DNA of 64,000 bases from Sphingopyxis sp. H073 (lineage in GTDB: Bacteria; Pseudomonadota; Alphaproteobacteria; Sphingomonadales; Sphingomonadaceae). The DNA is taken from contig NZ_LNSG01000010.1 in NCBI RefSeq assembly GCF_001468395.1, positions 62,001 to 126,000 of the forward strand. Reading direction: 5' to 3'. The translations under genes and the position numbers were made by a program. The notes below the pieces were generated by a model. The model ran no database searches. It was not told the DNA's origin and saw only the letters and a list, made by a program, of their open reading frames with translations. Below, one piece after another: positions 52,303 through 59,543 of this stretch; positions within the stretch are counted from its first letter, which is position 1, and the number at the start of each line of letters is the position of its first letter.

Positions 52303-53763
52303 ATGGACGCAAATCGCCAAGCCGCCGCGCTCGACGCGCTAGAAGCACTGGTCGGTGCCGATGGGGTAACGCGCGATCCGGCGGCGCTCGCACCCTTCCA
52401 TTCCGGAGTCGCCCTGCCCCTGGGTATCATCGCGCCGCGCGACACCGAGCAACTTGCCAAGGTCCTCGCGGTGGCGAGCGAGGCCGGAGCGGCGCTTCAA
52501 CCTGTGTGCCGCGCGGTCGCAGGTCAGGAGGTGGCGGCACGCGACAAGATCATATTGCTCGATCTTGGCCGCATGAATGAGATTCTCGAGATCAATGAGA
52601 ACTTGGCTTACTGCCTCGTCGAGCCAGGCGTCACCTTTCGGCAACTCTCCGAACAGATAGGCGAGCGGGGGCTCAAGCTCTGGGTCGATTGCCCGGGTGA
52701 GCCCGACGAATCGGTGGCGAGCGCCTTTCTGAAGCGGCGCGTGGGCTATACCCCATATGCCGATCATTATCTTATGCAATGCGGGCTTGAGTTGATGCTG
52801 GCCGACGGCCGCAGTGTCCGGACAGGGATGGGTGCTATGCCCAAGAGTACCTGCTGGCAGCTCTTCAAATTTGGTTACGGGCCCTGGATCGACGGGCTCT
52901 TCACACAATCCGATCTTGGCGTCGTGACCAAGCTCGGCCTCTGGCTCATGCCCCAGCCCCCGGCAGCGCAATCCTTTGCTGTCACGGTGCCGGACGAAGA
53001 CGATCTTGGCAAACTTCTCGATGTACTGGGCCCGCTCAAGACCAATATGGTCGTCCCCAATGGCGTGGCGGTGGCAAATGCGCTGCACGAAGCAGCGCGT
53101 TCGGGCAAGGTACGCCGCGACTTCGGCGGCACCGGCCCAATGTCCGCCGGCGAGGTTCGAAAAGCCGGGGAGTCGATCGGGCTTGGCTACTGGACTCTTT
53201 ACGGCTCGCTTTACGGGCTCCCCGACAATGTTCGCATCGCTTGGTCGATGGTCCAGGACGCGTTCGCATCGATCAAAGGCTCGCGGGTGCTGGCCGCTCC
53301 CGCAGCCGGGATGGAAGGACTGTGGGCGTGGCGAAAAGGCATGATGCTTGGTTCGGTCGGTAATGCACTTGGCCGCCCTTCGGCCTGGGCCGGAGGATCC
53401 TCTCTCGACATCGGCCCCATCAGCCCGGTTGATGGCAAGGAAGGGCTTCGCCTTTATGACTTGTCGCGCGATATTTCCGGCCGGCACGGTTTCGATTTTG
53501 TCGGAGAAACGAATGCCGTCTGGCGCTCTGCCCAGCATCGGCAGTATTTGTGCTTCGATGGCAGTCCCGCGGGCAGTAAACGGGCGAGAGACTGCGCTAT
53601 CGAGCTGATCGATGCGCAGGCAGGTGCCGGATTTGGACAGACGCACGTCGAGCCGGCGCTCGCCGCCTCTGCTAGGGCGACCTATGAAAGCGGCGCGATA
53701 ACTCAACTGCACGCGCGCGTGAAACGCGCGCTCGATCCCGCGAACCTCTTTCTGTCGGCCTGA
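52303..53763 (+). CDS. Degenerate VAO/PCMH-family flavoprotein homologue (pseudoenzyme)
   Basis: 486-residue protein, full length for the family and clearly homologous to the copy at 47724 (VEPGVTFRQLSEQ, RRVGYTPYADHYLMQCGLELMLADGRSVRTGMG, TQSDLGVVTKLGLWLMPQPP). But the FAD glycine loop is replaced (CRAVAGQEV in place of GTGRNFAYGG), the GGVMGNALEHG stretch becomes ESVASAFLKRR, the covalent-FAD His region reads GGSSLDIGPIS, and the Tyr-Arg pair is deleted (GFGQTHVEP). It likely no longer binds FAD or phenol and may be a structural partner. Start at ATG 52303. Confidence 0.8.
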   Translation: MDANRQAAALDALEALVGADGVTRDPAALAPFHSGVALPLGIIAPRDTEQLAKVLAVASEAGAALQPVCRAVAGQEVAARDKIILLDLGRMNEILEINENLAYCLVEPGVTFRQLSEQIGERGLKLWVDCPGEPDESVASAFLKRRVGYTPYADHYLMQCGLELMLADGRSVRTGMGAMPKSTCWQLFKFGYGPWIDGLFTQSDLGVVTKLGLWLMPQPPAAQSFAVTVPDEDDLGKLLDVLGPLKTNMVVPNGVAVANALHEAARSGKVRRDFGGTGPMSAGEVRKAGESIGLGYWTLYGSLYGLPDNVRIAWSMVQDAFASIKGSRVLAAPAAGMEGLWAWRKGMMLGSVGNALGRPSAWAGGSSLDIGPISPVDGKEGLRLYDLSRDISGRHGFDFVGETNAVWRSAQHRQYLCFDGSPAGSKRARDCAIELIDAQAGAGFGQTHVEPALAASARATYESGAITQLHARVKRALDPANLFLSA

Positions 53764-53786
53764 CCTCAAACAAGGGAATCGAAAGC

Positions 53787-54128
53787 ATGAAGATGGGATT
53801 GCTGGCGGTCGCTCTGCTGATGCTAACCGCTTGTTCGAAATCGTCAGATGCGGACAAACCGGACGGTGCAGAATTATATGCCCTGAACTGCGCGGGTTGT
53901 CACGACCCGGGCCCGGGTCATCCCGCCACTATGCTGCTTGAAGAGATGGAGCGACCCGTTGCGCCCCTCATTGGCCGCAAGGACCTCGACAAGGACTATG
54001 TCCACTCGGTCGTCCGAAACGGGCTGATCGAAATGCCGCCATTCCGCCCAACCGAGCTGACAGACGCCGATGTGGATCTTGTATTCACCTACATCAAGAC
54101 GGCAAAGGGTCCTTCGAACGCTCCTTGA
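53787..54128 (+). CDS. Lipoprotein cytochrome c, probable electron acceptor of the flavoprotein
   Basis: 113-residue protein with a lipoprotein signal ending LLMLTAC (Cys about residue 12), a single heme motif CAGCH, and a distal Met in VRNGLIEMPPFRPTELTDADV. This is the small class I cytochrome form found as the cytochrome subunit of p-cresol methylhydroxylase-type enzymes. Its 3' end overlaps the convergent gene by 35 bases. It closes the phenolic operon. Confidence 0.9.
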   Translation: MKMGLLAVALLMLTACSKSSDADKPDGAELYALNCAGCHDPGPGHPATMLLEEMERPVAPLIGRKDLDKDYVHSVVRNGLIEMPPFRPTELTDADVDLVFTYIKTAKGPSNAP

Positions 54129-54627
54129 CGACGAGGCGCGCAAGGCTTTGCAAGGCATCGGCAGCGTCAGTCTCGTTAACGATCCGCGTATAGGCCGTCA
54201 GACTGAGGTTTGCGGCGTTCATTCGGTCCGCGCAGCTCTCAGCTCCAAGCGCACTCGCCGCGCTGATTAGCAGGTGCTGCGCCAGCCGTTCCCCTTCGAG
54301 TTCGGCCATCTTTACGAGGCGCCGGACACGCTGCGCCTTGGCAGCCGAGGCCCCGCTGGTACTGGCGGGAGCTTTCAGCCACCGGCGGGCCTGACGCAGT
54401 GGCCCGATGACTTCTGAATTTGTCGCCTCAATTTCTGCGAGGAGAAAACGCAATTCCGTCTCGCTAAGCACGATCGACCGCAGCTGCGCTAACCAGCAGC
54501 ACAGAAGCAGGAGGTTGACATCGAAGCCATGGTCGTCCTGCAAGCTGAGGCAAATATCCGCTACACCGGGCTGCGCATAAGCTGATACCGAGAAACGCCA
54601 GAAGGTGTCGGGATCGAGTGGCTTCAC
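54094..54627 (-). CDS. TIGR02444/DUF2390 family protein
   Basis: 177-residue protein. FWRFSVSAYAQPGVADICLSLQDDHGFDVNLLLLCCWLA is the N-terminal signature of the TIGR02444/DUF2390 family (function unknown). It converges on and overlaps the cytochrome gene by 35 bases; start MKPLDPDTF at 54627. Confidence 0.8.
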   Translation of the reverse strand: MKPLDPDTFWRFSVSAYAQPGVADICLSLQDDHGFDVNLLLLCCWLAQLRSIVLSETELRFLLAEIEATNSEVIGPLRQARRWLKAPASTSGASAAKAQRVRRLVKMAELEGERLAQHLLISAASALGAESCADRMNAANLSLTAYTRIVNETDAADALQSLARLVVKERSKDPLPS

Positions 54628-54699
54628 GTCCTGCCCCCGAAATCCCCTCGCATGCCAGCGCCCGGGAGGCTCCCGTTTATGGCGATCGCACCAAGCGGG

Positions 54700-55512
54700 T
54701 CAGGAATCCCCACGCATCTCCTCCGGCTGCCAGCCCATTGCGTTGCTGGCTTTGAGAGCGGCGGCCTGGACTTTGTCGATATTGCTCTGGCAAAAGAATT
54801 TTTCGTCGGTCATCCGGCCAAGTACGCCAATCACCGCGATCAGCTTTTCCTGCATGTCGAATACCGGGACTGAAATGGCAGCGAGCCCCGGTACCACTTG
54901 GCCGTCCACCTTGGCGTAGCCTTGCCTCCGGATCTCCGTCAGCATAGCTTGCAGCTCGATTTCATCGATGGACGTCCGCGCAGCGCGCTCACGTTCAAGC
55001 AGCCGCTTATAGGCAGGGAGTGGCTGGAAAGCCATGAAAACTAGCCCTGCAGACGAATGCTGAATGGGAAGGACCGATCCGACGTGCAAAGACGTCGCAA
55101 TTGGAACGCCGCCATCGAGCCAACGGATGATCGTCGGCCCATAGTCACCCCATATCGAGAGCAGACCAGTGGTCTCGAGATCATCCGCAAGCTGCCGCAG
55201 ATAGGCGGTGGTGATGCGAATAACGTCGAGCCTCGACAAGGCCGAGAGTCCGATCTTGAGGGCGGTTGGACCGAGAGAATAGCGACCGTCCGCAGGCTCC
55301 TGCTGGACCAGCCCAGTATTAATGTAGGCCTGGAGATATCGGTGCGCCTGGCTGCGCGACATCTCGGCTCCCGCGGCGATATCGCGAAGGGGTGCGCAGC
55401 CGCCGGGACAAGATATCAGCGCTTCGAGCACGCGGACCCCAGTCTCTACCGACTGGATACTCTTGCGAGGCTTTTGCGCAACATCGCGCGGCGATTTGGA
55501 AGAGGCGGACAT
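54700..55512 (-). CDS. IclR-family transcriptional regulator
   Basis: 270-residue regulator from ATG 55512. The N-terminal IclR HTH is KSIQSVETGVRVLEALISCPGGCAPLRDIAAGAEMSRSQAHRYLQAYINTGLV; the effector domain holds ILPIQHSSAGLVFMAF-like VLPIQHSSAGLVFMAFQP and EIRRQGYAKVDGQVVPGLAAISVPVFDMQ. A TTG at 55569 would add 19 residues. It faces the phenolic operon and, as IclR proteins commonly bind aromatics, is the likely regulator of that operon. Confidence 0.87.
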   Translation of the reverse strand: MSASSKSPRDVAQKPRKSIQSVETGVRVLEALISCPGGCAPLRDIAAGAEMSRSQAHRYLQAYINTGLVQQEPADGRYSLGPTALKIGLSALSRLDVIRITTAYLRQLADDLETTGLLSIWGDYGPTIIRWLDGGVPIATSLHVGSVLPIQHSSAGLVFMAFQPLPAYKRLLERERAARTSIDEIELQAMLTEIRRQGYAKVDGQVVPGLAAISVPVFDMQEKLIAVIGVLGRMTDEKFFCQSNIDKVQAAALKASNAMGWQPEEMRGDS

Positions 55513-55788
55513 ATCGGAGTGATCGTCTTCAAGCTCTGTCACTCTCACGCTTTTTGCCTGACGTTCCAAACTTCTTCCATTCTCTTATTTTGTCCCTTTT
55601 GCAGGGATACGAGGGTTCTAGGAAGCAACAACAGATACAATTCATATCTCAAGATGCAAAGTCGTTTCTTGTGCAACTGCCCGCGCGGCATTCCTATGCA
55701 ATGGCAGATTGCGCCCTGTTGCCAGCCATTCGCGCGTATCCGCTCTCCTGCCGTGTGCCAGTGTCCGCCGGCAAATCGAACGTGAAAA

Positions 55789-55980
55789 TTAGCGCGGCGA
55801 GGATGCAGCCTCGACGGCCACAGTTTCGACGCGGCCTGCTGCTGGCGGCTCGTCCTCGCGGCGTGTCGCCATGAACACCCCTGCACCGACAAGTGCCGCG
55901 CCCGCAATGTGAAAGGGAGCGAGATGTTCTCCAAGCAGGAGAATTGCAAGCGCAACCCCAAAGACTGGGGGCAGATTCAT
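55789..55980 (-). pseudogene. C-terminal fragment of an EamA/DMT-family transporter
   Basis: 63 residues: MNLPPVFGVALAILLLGEHL then APFHIAGAALVGAGVFMATRR match the last two membrane segments of the EamA transporter family (YxNLxPVFxxxLAxxxLGE). A functional member needs about ten segments; the preceding part is missing at about 55990, a junction near the integrase. Confidence 0.7.
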
Positions 55981-56134
55981 ATAGATATCCCCCTTGATTC
56001 AGCAAGAACGCAAGAGTCAGTCGTTGGCGAACGGATCCGGCTGCAAGAGCTGTTCGCAACGGAAATCGACAGATTCACTCTGCATATTTTGTTCGGCGCA
56101 ATCGATCGTGGACAGCAAGTCTTTTTATAAGCGC

Positions 56135-57361
56135 TTACCATGCGCGATCACGCGCCATATTCGCCAAACGAATGATCGCCGCCAGATGATCGTTCCAACT
56201 CTTCATTGCTTCGCGCTTCTCGTCCTTCCAGTCGTGGCGCTGGTAGATACCGGCGACGCCCGCGCGGGAACCTCCGACGTGATTGAGCACAGCTTCGGTC
56301 ACTTCAAATCGAACGCCTAGCCGTTGAAACCCGGTTGCAAGAGTTCGTCTCAAGTCATGCAGTCGCCAGTCCGGTAACGGTTCGCGGCCGTCTTGCGACA
56401 TAAGCAGGTCGAGCTTGATCTTGCCTTTGCTATATCCGGTGAACCTTCCGCCCCTGGAGGTCGTGAACATCCTGCCGCTACGCGGCCAGATAGCCGACCC
56501 GGCAACCTCGTCGAGGATCGCAACTGCAAGTTCGTTGAGCGGAATTCGGTTGGGCTCGCCATTCTTTGCCCGTTCGCCGGGCAGGGTCCATAGGAGATCT
56601 TTACGGTTGAGTTCCTCCCAACGCAGCGACGAAACCTCCTCTCGTCGCTGACCGGTGACGATCAGAAGGCGGATGATGGGTCCGAAACAGGAATGCGTGT
56701 TTGGCGCCGCCATCCAGATGCGGCCAAGCTCCTCGTCTGAAAGCCAGCGATCGCGAGGTTTGACCGGGGGCGGGGTTTCCATGCCTTCCATCGGACTCCG
56801 ATCGATATCTCCCCGGCTGACGGCCCAGCGCAAAAGGCGGCGCAAAACAGCGAAGACGTTACGGATATTTGCGATCTGCGCGCGCGGCATGCGGTCGAAG
56901 ACGGCAACGATGTCGATTCGCGTAAGATTGGGAAGGGGCTTTGATCCCAAGACCGGCTTTACATGCAGCTCGAGGCTGCGCTTGACGAGGCGCCTCCAGC
57001 CTTCTCCAACGCAGGCCTCAGCGAAGCGATCAGAGTAATTATCGAAGGCTAGATCGACCGACTCTCGCCGTCGTTGCCGCTCTGCTTCGCCTGGATCGAT
57101 TCCCTGGGCGATCAGAATAGCCAGTCGCTCCGCTTCGGCTCTGGCGGTGGCTGGCGTCCATGGCGAGCCATGGCTGCCTATCGTGTAGCGACGCGTCTTA
57201 GATTCGCGACCGCCCATTCGGAATTGCAACACGTAAGACACGGCGCCAGCTTTGGTTCGCTTTGCGCCAAAACCCTTTATGCTATCATCCCAAAGAATGT
57301 CATGTTGCCCGCTCGAAATGAGAGCATCGACCGACCGTTTTGTGATCTTTCCGCTTGCCAT
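56135..57361 (-). CDS. Tyrosine-type site-specific integrase of the island
   Basis: 408-residue integrase. The N-terminal arm-binding region begins MASGKITKRSVDALIS and includes FGAKRTKAGAVSYVLQFRMGGRESKTRRYTIGSHGSPWTP, as in P4-type (DUF4102) integrases. The catalytic set is intact: Arg in LLIVTGQRREEVSSLRW, HDLRRTLATGFQRLG with the H-x-x-R pair, and the nucleophilic Tyr in AGIYQRHDW. It lies next to the 3' end of trmB, the target of the island, and its own promoter lies in the attR region. It is probably the enzyme that inserted the island. Confidence 0.95.
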   Translation of the reverse strand: MASGKITKRSVDALISSGQHDILWDDSIKGFGAKRTKAGAVSYVLQFRMGGRESKTRRYTIGSHGSPWTPATARAEAERLAILIAQGIDPGEAERQRRRESVDLAFDNYSDRFAEACVGEGWRRLVKRSLELHVKPVLGSKPLPNLTRIDIVAVFDRMPRAQIANIRNVFAVLRRLLRWAVSRGDIDRSPMEGMETPPPVKPRDRWLSDEELGRIWMAAPNTHSCFGPIIRLLIVTGQRREEVSSLRWEELNRKDLLWTLPGERAKNGEPNRIPLNELAVAILDEVAGSAIWPRSGRMFTTSRGGRFTGYSKGKIKLDLLMSQDGREPLPDWRLHDLRRTLATGFQRLGVRFEVTEAVLNHVGGSRAGVAGIYQRHDWKDEKREAMKSWNDHLAAIIRLANMARDRAW

Positions 57362-57386
57362 AAATTGGTCTCCCAATACGGCGTTT

Positions 57387-57411
57387 CCAGCAATCACCCG
57401 GCAATCACCGT
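57387..57411. repeat. Right copy of 25-bp terminal repeat (putative integrase arm site)
   Basis: Two tandem copies of the decamer (a/g)gcaatcacc, matching 17268-17292 with one mismatch and in the same orientation. It lies 26 bases upstream of the integrase start and about 100 bp inside the right core site. See the left copy. Confidence 0.7.
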
Positions 57412-57493
57412 GGCGGAAATTGCCGCGTAATTGGGGAAAAGATAGCATAGGGAGTGGCTATAAAAAACTAGCCTTTTCAACCCTATAGCACTC

Positions 57494-58225
57494 CTATATA
57501 CGCCTCCAGCGAAAATACCAGACCTCGTGCCCCTGCGCGCGGGCCTTGGCTTCGTAGCGCGTTTCGGGCCAGCCGCCGGGGCGGACGAGAAAGTCTATCG
57601 CGTCTTTCGCCAGCCATTCGAACTGGTGACGGTGGCGGCGCATCACCATCAGCGCGTGCGCGAGATAGACCGGGTGATCGGTGCCGAAGCGGAATTCGCC
57701 GCCGGGCTTCAGCTTCGCGGCGATCAGGTCGACCGGGCCGTCGTTCATCATCCGCCGCTTCGCGTGGCGCGCCTTCGGCCAGGGGTCGGGGTGGAGCAGA
57801 TAGGCAAAGCTCAGCGCCCCGTCGGGAATCCGGCGCAGCACCTCGAGTGCGTCGCCATGATGGATGCGGACATTGCCGAGCGGCGGTCGGGCGCCCCCTT
57901 TCCCCGCAAGATGGGGATCGCCCGATATGTGAACGAGCGCCTGCGCGACGCCGTTGACGAAGGGCTCGGCGCCGATGAAGCCATGATCGGGCAACATGTC
58001 GGCGCGCCCCGCCATATGCTCGCCGCCGCCGAAGCCGATCTCGAAATGCAGCGGTCGGTCGTGACCGAACAGGATATCCGCGGTCACCGGCCCCTCGGTC
58101 GGCACCGCGATCTGCGGGAGCAGATTGTCGACCAGATCCTGCTGGCCCGCGCGCAAGGGGCGGCCCTGCGCACGGCCATAGAGGCGGTTGAGGGTGGTCG
58201 GATCGCCGGGTTTGTGCGCAGTCAT
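57494..58225 (-). CDS. trmB: tRNA (guanine-N7-)-methyltransferase, with island-derived 3' end
   Basis: 243-residue SAM-dependent methyltransferase for tRNA G46. FEIGFGGGEHMAGRA is the SAM loop, IGAEPFVNGVAQAL follows, and FAYLLHPDPWPKARHAKRRMM with FGTDHPVYLAHAL are family landmarks. I chose the ATG at 58225 (MTAHKPGD). Its last codons (W-R-R-I-stop) lie on the island side of the attachment core, so the island replaced its original R-Y-R-R-K-A tail while keeping the reading frame; see the displaced tail at 17164. attR core at 57509-57523. Confidence 0.95.
   Translation of the reverse strand: MTAHKPGDPTTLNRLYGRAQGRPLRAGQQDLVDNLLPQIAVPTEGPVTADILFGHDRPLHFEIGFGGGEHMAGRADMLPDHGFIGAEPFVNGVAQALVHISGDPHLAGKGGARPPLGNVRIHHGDALEVLRRIPDGALSFAYLLHPDPWPKARHAKRRMMNDGPVDLIAAKLKPGGEFRFGTDHPVYLAHALMVMRRHRHQFEWLAKDAIDFLVRPGGWPETRYEAKARAQGHEVWYFRWRRI
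57509..57523. other. Right island attachment core (attR)
   Basis: gcgaaaataccagac, within the last codons of trmB, matches 17182-17196 with one mismatch in 15 bases and marks the right end of the island. DNA below this (to about 57430) is island DNA. Confidence 0.85.
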
Positions 58226-58266
58226 GCCGCGCGCCCTAGCCTTGGCTTGGGGCGCGGGCAAGGCCG

Positions 58267-59493
58267 TCAAGCGGTGAGGGCGGCCTTGAGCCTGTCGACC
58301 AGGTCGGTGCGTTCCCACGGAAAGGCGTCGCCGGTGGCCTGGCGGCCGAAATGGCCGTAGGCCGCCGTCTGCTTGTAGATCGGCCTGTTGAGGCCGAGGT
58401 GGGTGCGAATGCCCTTGGGCGTCAGGCGGACGAGCTGTGGGATCGCGGCTTCGAGCGCCGCCTCGGTCACGCCCTCGGCGGCGGTGCCGTGCAGGTCGAC
58501 ATAGATCGACAGCGGTTCGGCAACGCCGATCGCGTAGCTCAATTGGATGGTGCAGCGGCGGGCGAGGCCCGCGGCGACGATATTCTTGGCGAGGTAGCGC
58601 GTGATGTACGCCGCCGAACGGTCGACCTTGGTCGGGTCCTTGCCGCTGAACGCGCCGCCGCCGTGCGGGCTGGCGCCGCCGTAGGTGTCGACGATGATCT
58701 TGCGGCCGGTGAGCCCCGCGTCGCCGTCGGGTCCGCCGATCTCGAAGCGGCCCGTGGGATTGATGTGATAGACGGTGTTCGCGGTCAGCAGCTCGGCGGG
58801 CATGACGTCGGCGATGACGCCGAGCACATATTTGCGCAGCTCCAGATATTTCGCCTCGTCGCCCTCGCCGCCATGGAAATAATAGCCCGGTGCGTGCTGG
58901 GTCGACACGACGATTGCGGTCGCCTCGACCGGACGCTCATTGGCGTAGCGGAGCGTAACCTGGCTCTTGGCATCGGGTTCGAGGAAGGGCGCGATCCCGG
59001 CCTTGCGGTCGGCGGCCATGCGCTCGAGGATCTTGTGGCTGTAATCGAGCGTCGCGGGCATCAGGTCGGGGGTTTCGTCGCTGGCATAGCCGAACATGAT
59101 GCCCTGGTCGCCGGCGCCTTCGTCCTTGTCGGCGCCCTCGTCGACGCCCTGTGCGATGTGGGCCGACTGGGCGTGCAGATTATTCTCGAAGCGGAACTCG
59201 TTCCAGTGGAAGCCCGACTGTTCGTAGCCGATCTCTTTCACGGTCTGGCGCACCGTCGTCTCGATCTCGTCAAGCGCGCCCGGCGCCCATTCGCCATTCT
59301 CGAACACACCTTTGCAGCGGATTTCGCCCGCGAGCACGACGAGCTGCGTCGTGGTCAGCGTTTCACATGCGACGCGCGCTTCCGGATCCTTCGACAGGAA
59401 CAGGTCGACGATCGAATCGCTGATCTGGTCGGCGACCTTGTCGGGATGGCCTTCGGACACGCTTTCGGACGTGAAGAGGAAACTGTTGCGCAT
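58267..59493 (-). CDS. metK: S-adenosylmethionine synthetase
   Basis: 408-residue enzyme that makes SAM from methionine and [45 protein letters not shown] (nucleotide and methionine site), [26 protein letters not shown] and [18 protein letters not shown] (P-loop-like) are family signatures. Length is about 20 residues longer than E. coli MetK, normal for alphaproteobacteria. It lies between lnt and trmB on the same strand. Confidence 0.97.
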   Translation of the reverse strand: MRNSFLFTSESVSEGHPDKVADQISDSIVDLFLSKDPEARVACETLTTTQLVVLAGEIRCKGVFENGEWAPGALDEIETTVRQTVKEIGYEQSGFHWNEFRFENNLHAQSAHIAQGVDEGADKDEGAGDQGIMFGYASDETPDLMPATLDYSHKILERMAADRKAGIAPFLEPDAKSQVTLRYANERPVEATAIVVSTQHAPGYYFHGGEGDEAKYLELRKYVLGVIADVMPAELLTANTVYHINPTGRFEIGGPDGDAGLTGRKIIVDTYGGASPHGGGAFSGKDPTKVDRSAAYITRYLAKNIVAAGLARRCTIQLSYAIGVAEPLSIYVDLHGTAAEGVTEAALEAAIPQLVRLTPKGIRTHLGLNRPIYKQTAAYGHFGRQATGDAFPWERTDLVDRLKAALTA

Positions 59494-59543
59494 GGGAGCC
59501 TTCTTGGAACGAATATAAAGGAAGCTTTATGTCGGGGGCGCTG

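Noticed and set aside
59515..59530. Riboswitch or terminator between lnt and metK (ataaag-gaag-ctttat stem)
   Set aside because: Only a six-base stem with a four-base loop; the space to the metK start is about 50 bases and I see no SAM-II or SAM/SAH riboswitch features. Too weak to call.
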